In this document: in pieces, positions 24,698 through 33,499 of the stretch
Layout of the letters: the number at the start of each line of letters is the position of its first letter
Numbering within the stretch: position 1 is the first letter of the stretch
NCBI GenBank assembly: GCA_930989745.1
Contig: CAKNMY010000002.1
Span: 1 to 64,000, forward strand
Source of the DNA: an uncultured Lachnospiraceae bacterium
GTDB lineage: Bacteria > Bacillota > Clostridia > Lachnospirales > Lachnospiraceae
Direction of reading: 5' to 3'
Length of the DNA stretch: 64,000 nt
The notes under the pieces: model-generated
What the model was told of the DNA's origin: nothing
Seen by the model: the letters and a program-made list of their open reading frames with translations, nothing else
Databases searched by the model: none
Translations under genes and position numbers: made by a program

Positions 24698-24795
24698 AAA
24701 GGACACACCTCCATCAAAGTGTATATTTTTTATTCAGAAGGTTACACCTAGTAGCATAATATCTTTCTCACTCCGGAAAAAGACTTTTTTGTACT

Positions 24796-24830
24796 TATAT
24801 CTTAATACGCTATTGCTGATTGTCAATAGC
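24796..24830 (-). promoter_or_regulatory. Candidate promoter of the leader-ABC transcript
   Basis: On the minus strand TTGACA (24821-24826) is followed by poor -10 choices (AAGATA at 17 or GATATA at 19 bases). The -35 sits inside a 7-bp inverted repeat GCTATTG/CAATAGC (24809-24815, 24824-24830), a possible operator. Confidence 0.4.
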
Positions 24831-24876
24831 TTTTTCAGGTTTAAAGACAATTAAGAATAGAATTTTATTTTTTGCT

Positions 24877-24908
24877 AAAGTGCAGGTAATTCCCTGCTTT
24901 CGTTTTTT
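24877..24908 (+). terminator. Orphan plus-strand terminator-like hairpin
   Basis: GCAGG (24882-24886) pairs with CCTGC (24893-24897), followed by TTTCGTTTTTT. No plus-strand gene ends here, so it may be a remnant or block read-through into the next operon. Confidence 0.45.
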
Positions 24909-24925
24909 CAATAATGAGAAGATTC

Positions 24926-24953
24926 TTGCCATTTGTGTGACAATATGTATAAT
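24926..24953 (+). promoter_or_regulatory. Sigma-A promoter of the second ABC operon
   Basis: TTGCCA (24926-24931), 16 bases, then a perfect TATAAT (24948-24953), 34 bases before the ATG of the ABC ATPase gene. Confidence 0.7.
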
Positions 24954-24986
24954 GGAGATAGAAAAGCACAACAGGAGGGGACCTAT

Positions 24987-25694
24987 ATGAACTTTGTCAT
25001 CGAACATTTATCAAAGCATTTCGAAAAAAAGGAAGTCCTGCGGGATATCAGTTTTACTTTTGAGAGCGGGAAGATCTACGGACTTCTGGGGCGTAACGGT
25101 GCGGGCAAGACGACGCTGTTCAACTGCCTGAACCGGGATATCAAGACAGACGGAGGTGAATTCTGGCTTGAGGAAGATGGTATTCGGCGGGAAGTCACGG
25201 CGGAAGATATCGGATATGTATTATCGACTCCTACGGTTCCGGAATTTCTCACCGGAAGAGAGTTTCTGAAGTTCTTTCTGGATATCAATGAGAAGAGTAT
25301 CCAAAGCCCGAAAACGATCGACGAATATTTCGATGACGTGAGTATTGCGGCTGAAGATCGGGATAAGCTGCTCAAGGACTATTCCCACGGCATGAAGAAT
25401 AAGATGCAGATGCTGATCAATATGATCGCGCGCCCGGCGGTGCTTCTGCTGGACGAGCCGCTGACTTCTCTGGATGTTGTGGTGGCAGAGGAAATGAAGC
25501 AGCTGCTGCGTTCACTGAAGCAGGAGAGGATTACGATTTTTTCCACTCATATTATGGATCTGGCGCTGGATCTGTGTGATGAGATCGTGCTTTTGAATCA
25601 CGGGGAGCTGGAGAGGGTGGATAAAACGAATCTGGACAGTCACGAATTTAAAGAGAAGATCATTGCAGCGCTGCGGGAGGAAGATCATGAATAA
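24987..25694 (+). CDS. ABC transporter ATP-binding protein
   Basis: A 235-residue stand-alone ATPase: Walker A GRNGAGKTT, a variant signature YSHGMKNKMQ in place of LSGGQ, Walker B AVLLLDEPL, switch His in FSTHIMD. The ATG at 24987 follows AGGAGGGG. It overlaps the next gene, its membrane partner. Such ABC-2 style pairs export peptides, lipids or drugs; the substrate is not evident. Confidence 0.92.
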   Translation: MNFVIEHLSKHFEKKEVLRDISFTFESGKIYGLLGRNGAGKTTLFNCLNRDIKTDGGEFWLEEDGIRREVTAEDIGYVLSTPTVPEFLTGREFLKFFLDINEKSIQSPKTIDEYFDDVSIAAEDRDKLLKDYSHGMKNKMQMLINMIARPAVLLLDEPLTSLDVVVAEEMKQLLRSLKQERITIFSTHIMDLALDLCDEIVLLNHGELERVDKTNLDSHEFKEKIIAALREEDHE

Positions 25695-27258
25695 GACACT
25701 TCGAATATCATTTTCTCTCCGGAATACATACCGGGTGAATTCTATCCTGTACTCCTTAAAGCAGCTCCCTCTGATCAAGCGGCTGCTGCCGCAGGCGCTC
25801 TACAGCGTGCGCGGGCTGAAGATTTTTGCAAATATTCTTTCCGGAATCTGGGAAGTGATCTCAGTGTTTCTGGGAAAGTTCCTGTACCTCATAATAATGG
25901 TTGTCGGCATCGGATCGCTGTATCAGGGCGTGCCTGCCGGACAGGTGTATCTGCATATCCTGCTGCTCTTAACGGTGATCGGTTCGTTCATGAACACGCA
26001 TATGTTCAATCCCACGCGGGATAAATACTACGCCATGATCCTGATGCGGATGAATGCGAGAGAGTATACGCTGGTCAATTATTTCTATGCGATTTTAAAA
26101 GTGATCGCAGGTTTTCTTCCGTTTACAATTCTGTTCGGACTGGATGCGGGGGTTCCGTTCTGGCTGTGCGTATTGCTGCCGTTTTCGATTGCCGGCGCCA
26201 AGATGGCGGTGGCGGCTTACACCCTGTGGGAATACGAGAACCGGAAAAAGGTCTACAATGAAAACAGGATGCAGAAGTATGTCTGGCTGTGCGCGGGAGT
26301 CCTGCTGGCAGCTGCCTACGGCCTGCCCGCGGCGAAGGTTACGATTCCGCAGCCTGCAGTGGGAGTACTGCTGATTCTCTTTGCCGCAGCAGGCGCGGTT
26401 GGGATGAGAAAAATACTGACCTTTGAAAAATACCGTCAGATCAATCAGGAGATGCTGGCGGATATGATGAACCAGATGGACACCGCGGCGCAGGTTGTGC
26501 AGAAGCAGAGCCAGAAGTCGATCAGCACAGACACTGGGATTACAAGCAATAAGAAGGGATTTGAGTATCTCAATGAGCTGTTTGTCAAGCGGCACAGGAA
26601 GATTCTCTGGAAATCCTCCAGACGCCTTGCGGTGATCGCCCTCATTATGTTTGCCGGCATGCTGCTCGCATGCGGAGTCAGCCCTGCGTTCAGAACACGG
26701 ACGAATGAGATTTTGATGGTCTTTCTGCCATACTTTGTTTTTATTATGTACGCGATCAACCGGGGAAATGATTTTACCAGGGCTCTGTTTATGAACTGTG
26801 ATCACAGCCTGCTGACGTATTCCTTCTACAAGCATCCGGGCATGGTGCTGCAGCTTTTCCGGATTCGTTTGAGGGAGATCATAAAAGTTAATTTGCTCCC
26901 GGCTTTTGTGATTGGGGCAGGGCTCTGCGCGCTTCTGTACGTGTCGGGCGGAACGGATCACCCGATTGATTACGCGGTGCTTTTTGTATCGATCCTGTGC
27001 ATGAGTATATTTTTCTCGATTCACTATCTGACGGTCTATTATCTGCTGCAGCCATACAATGCGGGGACTGAGATCAAGAGCGGAACGTATCAGATCGTGA
27101 TGTCTTTTACGTACTTTGTATGCTTCTTTTTCATGCGGGTGCGTCTGCCCATACTGGCGTTTGGGCTTGGCTGCATTGCCTTCTGTGTATTGTATTCAAT
27201 TGCGGCATGTATACTGATTTACAAATTTGCCCCCAGAACTTTTAGGCTTCGCGCCTAA
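25687..27258 (+). CDS. ABC transporter permease-like membrane protein
   Basis: A 523-residue polytopic protein with about ten or more hydrophobic helices and a cytoplasmic central segment near residues 250-300 (MLADMMNQMDTAAQ). It starts at ATG 25687, inside the end of the ATPase gene and just after GGAGGAAG. It has no ATPase motif and is the membrane partner of the preceding protein. I do not recognise a closer subfamily. Confidence 0.85.
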   Translation: MNKTLRISFSLRNTYRVNSILYSLKQLPLIKRLLPQALYSVRGLKIFANILSGIWEVISVFLGKFLYLIIMVVGIGSLYQGVPAGQVYLHILLLLTVIGSFMNTHMFNPTRDKYYAMILMRMNAREYTLVNYFYAILKVIAGFLPFTILFGLDAGVPFWLCVLLPFSIAGAKMAVAAYTLWEYENRKKVYNENRMQKYVWLCAGVLLAAAYGLPAAKVTIPQPAVGVLLILFAAAGAVGMRKILTFEKYRQINQEMLADMMNQMDTAAQVVQKQSQKSISTDTGITSNKKGFEYLNELFVKRHRKILWKSSRRLAVIALIMFAGMLLACGVSPAFRTRTNEILMVFLPYFVFIMYAINRGNDFTRALFMNCDHSLLTYSFYKHPGMVLQLFRIRLREIIKVNLLPAFVIGAGLCALLYVSGGTDHPIDYAVLFVSILCMSIFFSIHYLTVYYLLQPYNAGTEIKSGTYQIVMSFTYFVCFFFMRVRLPILAFGLGCIAFCVLYSIAACILIYKFAPRTFRLRA

Positions 27259-27284
27259 AGAGACGGGGAAATCCCAATGTACGG

Positions 27285-27313
27285 TTGACTTTGCGCCGCC
27301 GCCGCTGTATGCT
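27285..27313 (+). promoter_or_regulatory. Sigma-A type promoter of the alarmone synthetase gene
   Basis: TTGACT (27285-27290), 17 bases, TATGCT (27308-27313). The spacer is unusually GC-rich. Confidence 0.6.
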
Positions 27314-27357
27314 TTGAAGGGAACAGCACAGCTATTTGCAGACAGGAGAATGTGATT

Positions 27358-28212
27358 ATGGAAAGAAGAAAACTGGACAGGAATGGGTTTCTGAGGGAAT
27401 ACAATATAACGGAGGAAGAATTTGCCGCGGCTGACTTGCCGTGGGAGGAACTGGAGGCAATCTATGAGGATTATACAGCAATCCAGGAGCATCTGACGGA
27501 GATCGGAAAGGACTTTGTGGACGCGTATCTGTATGACATTGAGCGTGCGGGAATTCACTCCTACCGTTATCGAACTAAGGAGCCGAGGCATCTGCTCGAA
27601 AAGATCCTGCGCAAGCGCAGGGAAGATAAGGCAAAATTTGCTTATATCAACCGAGAGAATTACCATAAATACATGACGGATTTAATCGGTATCCGCGTGT
27701 TCTTCCTGTACCGGGAGGATTGGATCCACTTTCACAAATATATCACCAGCGTGTTTGAGAACAATCCGGATATCTATGTGACAGACCGTATCCGTGACTT
27801 TGATGAGGATGAGAGTCATTATTATATCGCGGAGCGCCCCAAGGTCTATAAGCGCGCGGGGGACAGCAGGATTTATGACGAGAAGCTTATCGATATCAAG
27901 TCTGACGGGATCTACCGCTCGCTGCACTATATTGTCAAATTCAAGGGATACTACGTGGAAATTCAGGGCAGAACGCTGTTTGAGGAAGGGTGGAGCGAAA
28001 TTGACCACGACATTGTCTACCCGTATTTTAAGAACGATGAGATGCTCAAAGATTTTTCCACGCTGCTGAACCGCCTGTCGGGCATGGCGGACGAGATGAG
28101 CTCCTATTTCCGGAGGATGCGCAGCACAAAAGAAGAGTGGGAGCGCGCGCTCCGGAAGATGCAGGAGCTGGCGGATGCCTGCGAAGATACGATAAAGCAG
28201 GAACCGCGTTAA
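27358..28212 (+). CDS. GTP pyrophosphokinase, small alarmone synthetase type
   Basis: A 284-residue protein with only a RelA/SpoT synthetase domain: YRYRTKEPRHLLEKILRKR, MTDLIGIRVFFLY with the metal-binding Asp, KSDGIYRSLHYIV and GWSEIDHDIVYPY. No hydrolase, TGS or ACT domain is present, so it is a stand-alone (p)ppGpp synthetase rather than Rel. ACAGGAG precedes the ATG at 27358. It is convergent with the CobW-like gene and overlaps it by 4 bases. Confidence 0.88.
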   Translation: MERRKLDRNGFLREYNITEEEFAAADLPWEELEAIYEDYTAIQEHLTEIGKDFVDAYLYDIERAGIHSYRYRTKEPRHLLEKILRKRREDKAKFAYINRENYHKYMTDLIGIRVFFLYREDWIHFHKYITSVFENNPDIYVTDRIRDFDEDESHYYIAERPKVYKRAGDSRIYDEKLIDIKSDGIYRSLHYIVKFKGYYVEIQGRTLFEEGWSEIDHDIVYPYFKNDEMLKDFSTLLNRLSGMADEMSSYFRRMRSTKEEWERALRKMQELADACEDTIKQEPR

Positions 28213-29195
28213 AAATCATTGCAGATCAGATCCGACGCCGCGCGTTTTCCGCGGCTGACTGCCCGGGACGGCGATTGCGGGCGCATAGGTCCCGGTTTGG
28301 GAACGAAGCCTGGGAGAAGGAGTTTTCTCAGGCGGTTTTTCTTTAAATCCCTGCCGATAAAGACACTTCTGGCATCCATGCCGCCGGAGAATCCCGTGAT
28401 GGAATACCGCTCGCCCACCACATCGAACTTCAGGAAACAGCCGCCCGCCCGGATGACGCCCTTGGCGCGGCAGATATCGCCGTATTCGCCGCGGATCAGA
28501 TCTTCAAGAAAGACGATCAGATGACTGCTCCCGGGAAGCGCAGTGCCGGAAAGCCCCAGGTTATCGAGATCTGCGGCTTCCTCGCGCTGCGGCGGAAGGA
28601 TCGCTCCGCTGAAATCTCTTCGAAGCAGCAGCTCCCACCAGTCCGGATCCTGCAGGGAATAGTGGGTGGAGAGAATCTCGGCGCCGGAGTTTAATTCTCT
28701 CAGCCGGCCGACAAGAGGAGCCGCATCCCCGGGGGATGTCCATGGGTTCTTGGAGATCACGATTGTCCCGGCGCAGCGGATCTGGTCCTCGAAGATTTCG
28801 CCGTACTCCGCCATACAGCGGTCGTATGTATATGCGTCCACGATCGTCACCGGACTTAACAGGGAGATGCGCTCGTAGGCGATCTGCTGAATATTGCGGA
28901 TAACATTTGACAGGACGCCGACGCCGGTAGGCTCCACGATCAGGTAATCCGGATCCAGGGTATTGGCGATCGTGAGGACAGAGGAGGCGAAATCTGATTT
29001 TGTGGAGCAGCAGATACACCCCTCGGTCAGCTCCCAGATATTGAGCTGCTCCTGGCCCAGAAGTCCGCCGTCAATGGGAATTTCCCCGTATTCATTTTCC
29101 ATAACCACGAAATCGCGGTTTGTCTTCTTTGCCATTTCTTTGATAAATGTCGTCTTGCCCGCGCCCAGAAAGCCGGATATGATCAGTATCTTCAT
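28209..29195 (-). CDS. CobW/P47K-family GTP-binding protein, divergent
   Basis: A 328-residue metallochaperone-like G3E GTPase: Walker A GFLGAGKTT, ENEYGEIPIDGG, metal-binding CxCC (EGCICC) and VEPTGVG. The guanine-specificity motif NKxD is missing; the matching place reads VISKNPWTSP, so nucleotide specificity may be altered. The C-terminal CobW domain is recognisable but ends in a basic tail. These proteins deliver metals such as zinc or cobalt. No cobalamin or zinc gene is adjacent, so the client is unknown. Confidence 0.85.
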   Translation of the reverse strand: MKILIISGFLGAGKTTFIKEMAKKTNRDFVVMENEYGEIPIDGGLLGQEQLNIWELTEGCICCSTKSDFASSVLTIANTLDPDYLIVEPTGVGVLSNVIRNIQQIAYERISLLSPVTIVDAYTYDRCMAEYGEIFEDQIRCAGTIVISKNPWTSPGDAAPLVGRLRELNSGAEILSTHYSLQDPDWWELLLRRDFSGAILPPQREEAADLDNLGLSGTALPGSSHLIVFLEDLIRGEYGDICRAKGVIRAGGCFLKFDVVGERYSITGFSGGMDARSVFIGRDLKKNRLRKLLLPGFVPKPGPMRPQSPSRAVSRGKRAASDLICNDF

Positions 29196-29221
29196 GATAA
29201 GCCTCCAAAATAAATGTGCGA

Positions 29222-29256
29222 AAGCCGCCCCATTCGGCAGTGGAATGGGGCGGCTT
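29222..29256. terminator. Strong hairpin terminator after the alcohol dehydrogenase gene
   Basis: A perfect 14-bp stem pairs 29222-29235 with 29243-29256. It separates the dehydrogenase gene from the downstream CobW-like gene on the same strand. Confidence 0.75.
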
Positions 29257-29270
29257 ATCCGTTATACATA

Positions 29271-30332
29271 TCAGTCTTCGATCTTCACCACAGGTTTGAT
29301 CAGATCTCTCGGTTTGTCGCGCATCATGAACAGCGCTTCTTCCAGATGATCCCATCCCTCGAAAATGTGGGAGCAGAGCGGATGCACATCCAGGCGTCCT
29401 GCAGCTACGAGAGCGCCCAGCTTCTCCATGCGAAGTCTTCCGCCCGGCATCAGTCCGCCGTTGATCTGCTTGTGTCCCATGCCGACACCCCATTCCGCGC
29501 GGGGAATATTTACATATGTTCCGCTTCCGAGGTAATTGACATTGCCGATCTTTCCGCCGGGCTTTAAGCATTTGACTGCGGACTCAAAGGTCTCGCATCC
29601 GCCGCCGGCAACGATGACTTTATCAACGCCCTTGCCGTCGGTCATGGCAAGAACCTGGTCCTCGATGGTGCCGTCCTTGTAGCTGATAAAATCAGAAGCG
29701 CCGTAGCCCTTCGCGGCTTCCACGCACACAGGTCTGGTGCCGACTGCTATAATTCTGGAGGCTCCGCGCATATTCGCTCCCGCAACGGACATCAGCCCGA
29801 CAGGTCCGATGCCGATAACCAGAACGGTATCGCCGAACTGTACGTCCGCCAGCTCTACGCCGTGAAATCCTGTGGGAACCATATCTGAGAGCATGCAGGC
29901 GTCTACAGGGGAAATGTTGGACGGAAGATGCGCCAGGTTTCCGTCAGCGTCGTTTACATGGAAGAATTCAGAGAATACGCCGTCTTTGAAGTTGGAGAAC
30001 TTCCAGCCTGCCAGCATACCGCCTGAGTGCATCGAATAACCTGCCTGAGCTTCCAAGGAATTCCAGTCGGGTGTAATGGCGGGAACCAGAACCCGGTCGC
30101 CCGGTTTGAAATCCTTTACCAGAGAGCCGACTTCCACGACCTCTGCGCAGCACTCGTGACCGAGAATCATATTGTGGCGCTCGCCGATGGCGCCTTCCCA
30201 TAACGTATGGACATCAGATGTACAGATTGCGACTGCCAGCGGTTTGCAGATCGCGTCCATGGGGCCGCAGGCGGGACGTTCTTTCTCAATCCATCCGGAT
30301 TCGCCGATTTTCAGCATTGCATAACCTTTCAT
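29271..30332 (-). CDS. adh: NADP-dependent secondary alcohol dehydrogenase
   Basis: A 353-residue zinc dehydrogenase closely resembling the Clostridium beijerinckii isopropanol dehydrogenase (MKGYAMLKIG, GWIEKERP, MLAGWKFSNFKDG). Catalytic zinc ligands C37, H59 and D150 are present. The NADP-specific set G198, T199, R200 and Y218 is seen (Ser at 199 in the reference enzyme), favouring NADP. It interconverts ketones such as acetone and secondary alcohols. GGGAGG lies 10 bases before the ATG. It stands alone between a terminator and a divergent operon. Confidence 0.92.
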   Translation of the reverse strand: MKGYAMLKIGESGWIEKERPACGPMDAICKPLAVAICTSDVHTLWEGAIGERHNMILGHECCAEVVEVGSLVKDFKPGDRVLVPAITPDWNSLEAQAGYSMHSGGMLAGWKFSNFKDGVFSEFFHVNDADGNLAHLPSNISPVDACMLSDMVPTGFHGVELADVQFGDTVLVIGIGPVGLMSVAGANMRGASRIIAVGTRPVCVEAAKGYGASDFISYKDGTIEDQVLAMTDGKGVDKVIVAGGGCETFESAVKCLKPGGKIGNVNYLGSGTYVNIPRAEWGVGMGHKQINGGLMPGGRLRMEKLGALVAAGRLDVHPLCSHIFEGWDHLEEALFMMRDKPRDLIKPVVKIED

Positions 30333-30542
30333 AGCTGTTTACCTCCCTATATTTTTTATAAAATTTGAGTGTTCACTTCTGATGGTAACATAAATTCTTA
30401 GATAATACAATCAGAATCCTTGTAAAATCGGAAAAATATGAAAATAACGCCAAAACACGCCAAACATTCTGCATAAAACCGCACTGCATGACAGTACGGG
30501 CTGAACAGTTTTCTGAAGTTGGCTCTTTTGCGTCGAATACTG

Positions 30543-30571
30543 TTGAAATTTTTTCTGTGATGTGCTAAATT
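30543..30571 (+). promoter_or_regulatory. Sigma-A type promoter of the ibrA/ibrB-like pair
   Basis: TTGAAA (30543-30548), 17 bases, TAAATT (30566-30571), within the 299-base spacer between the divergent dehydrogenase and this pair. The rest of that spacer shows nothing recognisable. Confidence 0.6.
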
Positions 30572-30631
30572 AACCATCATAAAGGACGTGGAAAATTTTG
30601 GAAAAATAAAACCATTACCGGGGGGATAGAA

Positions 30632-31963
30632 ATGGTACGGGAGTATCTGGAACAGGATGTGTACGAAGCCCTGCAGGAGAGGCTGCGATTCATTTTTGAA
30701 GAATTTGACAATGTTTACATTTCCTTTTCAGGCGGAAAGGACAGCGGGCTGCTTCTGAATCTCGTGCTGGATTTCCGGAAGAAGTATTATCCGGGAAGGA
30801 AGCTCGGCGTGTTTCATCAGGATTTCGAGGCGCAGTATACAGTGACGACAGAGTATATAGAGAGAACCTTTGAGCGCATCCGTGATGTGGTGGAGCCATA
30901 CTGGGTATGTCTGCCGATGGCAACGCGTACGGCACTCAGCAGCTATGAGATGTACTGGTACCCCTGGGACGATACGAAGAAGGAACTCTGGGTGCGCGAG
31001 ATGCCGAAGAAAGATTATGTGATCAACCTGGAGAATAATCCGATCACCACCTACCGCTACCGGATGCATCAGGAAGACCTGGCAAAGCAGTTCGGAAGAT
31101 GGTACCGCAAATCCCATAAGAACAGGAAGACGGTCTGCCTGCTCGGCATGCGCGCGGACGAGTCGCTGCAGAGATACAGCGGGTTTGTGAATAAGAAGAA
31201 CGGCTATAAGGGAGAGTGCTGGATCGGTCAGCAGTTTAAGGACGTCTGGTGCGCGTCTCCGCTGTATGACTGGAGCTCCCAGGATGTCTGGCACGCAAAT
31301 TATCTGTTCGGATACGATTACAATAAGCTGTATGACCTTTACTATAAGGCAGGGCTGAAGATCACCCAGATGCGCGTGGCGTCGCCTTTCAACGATTATT
31401 CGAAGGACGCGCTGAATCTCTACCGGGTGATTGACCCGGAGATCTGGACGAAGCTGGTCGGAAGAGTGCAGGGCGCGAATTTTACCAGTATTTACGGGCG
31501 CACAAAGGCTATGGGCTACCGCAGCGTCACGCTGCCGGAAGGGCATACCTGGAAGTCATACACGCAGTTTCTGCTGGACACGCTGCCCACGCGGCTGCGC
31601 AACAATTACATCCGAAAGTTCAACACCTCCATTCAGTTCTGGCATGAGACCGGAGGAGGGCTTGACGAGGAGACGATCCGCGAGCTGGAGGAACACGGCT
31701 ACCAGATCCGCAGAAACGGGGTATCCAACTATACGCTGAACAAGAAGTCGCGGATTATTTTTATCGGAAAGATTCCGGATCACACGGACGATATCAAGTC
31801 TACGAAGGATATTCCAAGCTGGAAGCGGATGTGCTACTGTATCCTGAAGAATGACCACACCTGTCGGTTCATGGGATTTGGCCTGACGAGAGAGCAGAAG
31901 AAGCGTGTGGATTTGATAAGAGAAAAATATAAGAGTATAGAGGAGTTGGATTATGGATTATAA
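30632..31963 (+). CDS. PAPS reductase-family protein, IbrA/DUF3440-like
   Basis: A 443-residue PP-loop ATP pyrophosphatase: SFSGGKDSGLLLNL near residue 33, followed by DUF3440-like features (LGMRADESLQRY, PLYDWSSQDVWHANY, RKFNTSIQFW). It resembles E. coli IbrA, which with IbrB controls immunoglobulin-binding proteins, and more distantly DndC of phosphorothioation systems. It lacks the usual PAPS-reductase catalytic tail. It overlaps the ParB-like partner by 11 bases, an obligate-looking pair. GGGGGG precedes the ATG. The true reaction is unknown. Confidence 0.85.
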   Translation: MVREYLEQDVYEALQERLRFIFEEFDNVYISFSGGKDSGLLLNLVLDFRKKYYPGRKLGVFHQDFEAQYTVTTEYIERTFERIRDVVEPYWVCLPMATRTALSSYEMYWYPWDDTKKELWVREMPKKDYVINLENNPITTYRYRMHQEDLAKQFGRWYRKSHKNRKTVCLLGMRADESLQRYSGFVNKKNGYKGECWIGQQFKDVWCASPLYDWSSQDVWHANYLFGYDYNKLYDLYYKAGLKITQMRVASPFNDYSKDALNLYRVIDPEIWTKLVGRVQGANFTSIYGRTKAMGYRSVTLPEGHTWKSYTQFLLDTLPTRLRNNYIRKFNTSIQFWHETGGGLDEETIRELEEHGYQIRRNGVSNYTLNKKSRIIFIGKIPDHTDDIKSTKDIPSWKRMCYCILKNDHTCRFMGFGLTREQKKRVDLIREKYKSIEELDYGL

Positions 31964-32489
31964 AAGTCCGGTTTACAATGTAACCGCGGTGCCGATTGAG
32001 AAGATACAGCCCAATACCTATAACCCCAACGCGGTTGCGCCTCCGGAGATGAAGCTGCTCTATGAGAGCATTAAGGCGGACGGCTATACCATGCCGATCG
32101 TGTGCTACTATGCGAAGGCGGAGGACAGCTACATCATCGTGGACGGATTTCACCGCTACCGGGTTATGCTGGAGCACCCTGATATCTACGAGAGAGAGCA
32201 CGGGATGCTGCCCGTATCGGTGATCAAAAAGCCGCTCGATCAGAGAATGGCGAGTACAATCCGCCATAACCGCGCAAGGGGAAGCCATGATGTGGAACTG
32301 ATGAGCAATATCGTCAAGGAGCTTCATGAGCTCGGAAGATCTGACGCGTGGATTTCAAAGCACCTGGGAATGGACAGAGACGAGATCCTGCGTCTGAAGC
32401 AGATTACGGGGCTTGCGGCGCTGTTTAAGGATGTGAAGTTCGGGAAAGCGTGGCAGCCCGCGGAAGAAACAGACAGTGAAAAGAAGTAA
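31953..32489 (+). CDS. ParB/IbrB-like nuclease-fold protein
   Basis: A 178-residue protein with a ParB/Srx-like N-terminal domain: IQPNTYNPNAV, VDGFHRYRVM (ParB box-like) and IRHNRARGSH, then a helical part (AWISKHLGMDRDEILRLKQITG) with helix-turn-helix character. IbrB of E. coli has this build. It overlaps the upstream PP-loop gene and ends at a terminator. ParB-fold proteins bind or hydrolyse CTP or ATP; activity here is not known. No ParA is adjacent, so plasmid partition is unlikely. Confidence 0.82.
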   Translation: MDYKSPVYNVTAVPIEKIQPNTYNPNAVAPPEMKLLYESIKADGYTMPIVCYYAKAEDSYIIVDGFHRYRVMLEHPDIYEREHGMLPVSVIKKPLDQRMASTIRHNRARGSHDVELMSNIVKELHELGRSDAWISKHLGMDRDEILRLKQITGLAALFKDVKFGKAWQPAEETDSEKK

Positions 32490-32499
32490 GAGATGCAGA

Positions 32500-32551
32500 A
32501 AGCACCGGATGCAGAAGCGATTGCTCTGCACCGCGGTGCTTATTAAAATTC
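32500..32551. terminator. Hairpin between convergent ibrB-like and metF genes
   Basis: AAGCACC (32500-32506) pairs with GGTGCTT (32535-32541), with an inner GCAGA/TCTGC stem (32511-32515, 32525-32529), followed by an AT-rich run. Confidence 0.7.
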
Positions 32552-32552
32552 T

Positions 32553-33431
32553 TTAGATCTCAGCCAGCTTCAGCAGCTCCGGAACCTTGGACTCCCAGCC
32601 AAGAGCCATGATATGTACGCCCTGGCAGTACGGCTTGCACTCCTTGATGATGCGCGCCGCGATCTCCACGCCGGTGATTCCCGCTTTGGTCTTTTCTTTG
32701 TCCTTTTTGAGCTCCTCGATCATTTCCTCAGGTACATGAACGCCTGCTACGTTGTTGTTCATGAATCTTGCCATACCCACAGACTTCGGAATGATAATGC
32801 CGACCTGAACCGGCTTGCCGAACTGTTTTGCCTTCTCCATGAACTTGATGAACTTCTCAGGCTCGAAGACAGCCTGTGTCTGGAAATAATCTGCTCCTGC
32901 GCGGACCTTGCGCTCCATCTTAGCGAGCTGTGCGTCCACAGAGTCGCTGCACGGGGATACGACTGCACCCTTTGCGAAAGACGGCGGCTCGCCGATTAAC
33001 GGATTACCTCCGAGGTCCACACCCGCCTCAAGCTGCTTCACTGTATGAATCAGAGAAACGGAATCCAGGTCAAAGACCGGTTTTGCCTGCGGATGGTCGC
33101 CCATCTTCGTGTGATCGCCTGTCAGAAGCAGCAGGTTCTCAATGCCGAACATCGCAGCGCTTAACAGGTCGGACTGCAGCGCGATGCGGTTTCTGTCGCG
33201 GCAGGTAAGCTGGAAAATCGGGGTGAGCCCCTCGTCCTTCAGAGCCTTGCACATCGCGAGAGAGCCAAGGCGCATTACGGAGGACTGATTATCTGTCACG
33301 TTCACCGCGGTAATTCCGCTTAAATACGTCTTCGCCTCCTCGATCAGATGCTCCACATGAAATCCTTTCGGCGGTCCAACTTCCGCAGAAACAACAAATT
33401 CACCACGTTCAAATAACTCAGTAATTTTCAT
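32553..33431 (-). CDS. metF: Methylenetetrahydrofolate reductase
   Basis: A 292-residue MTHFR TIM-barrel (SAEVGPPKGF, VTDNQSSVMRLGS, LTGDHTKMGDHP, YFQTQAVFEPEKF). It reduces methylene- to methyl-tetrahydrofolate for methionine synthesis or the methyl branch of the Wood-Ljungdahl pathway. It is last in a minus-strand operon with metV and the RnfC-like gene. In acetogens MetF works with MetV and RnfC2 or Hdr-type partners, so this one is probably part of a multi-subunit reductase. Confidence 0.92.
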   Translation of the reverse strand: MKITELFERGEFVVSAEVGPPKGFHVEHLIEEAKTYLSGITAVNVTDNQSSVMRLGSLAMCKALKDEGLTPIFQLTCRDRNRIALQSDLLSAAMFGIENLLLLTGDHTKMGDHPQAKPVFDLDSVSLIHTVKQLEAGVDLGGNPLIGEPPSFAKGAVVSPCSDSVDAQLAKMERKVRAGADYFQTQAVFEPEKFIKFMEKAKQFGKPVQVGIIIPKSVGMARFMNNNVAGVHVPEEMIEELKKDKEKTKAGITGVEIAARIIKECKPYCQGVHIMALGWESKVPELLKLAEI

Positions 33432-33499
33432 ATCACATTGCTCCTAATCGTATATTTTTATCTCCCGCCGCCTGCGTAAGAGACGGCGGAAACTTATAT

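Noticed and set aside
19764..24986. An integrated mobile element
   Set aside because: The region has accessory genes and AT-rich parts, but no integrase, transposase, relaxase or flanking direct repeats were seen.
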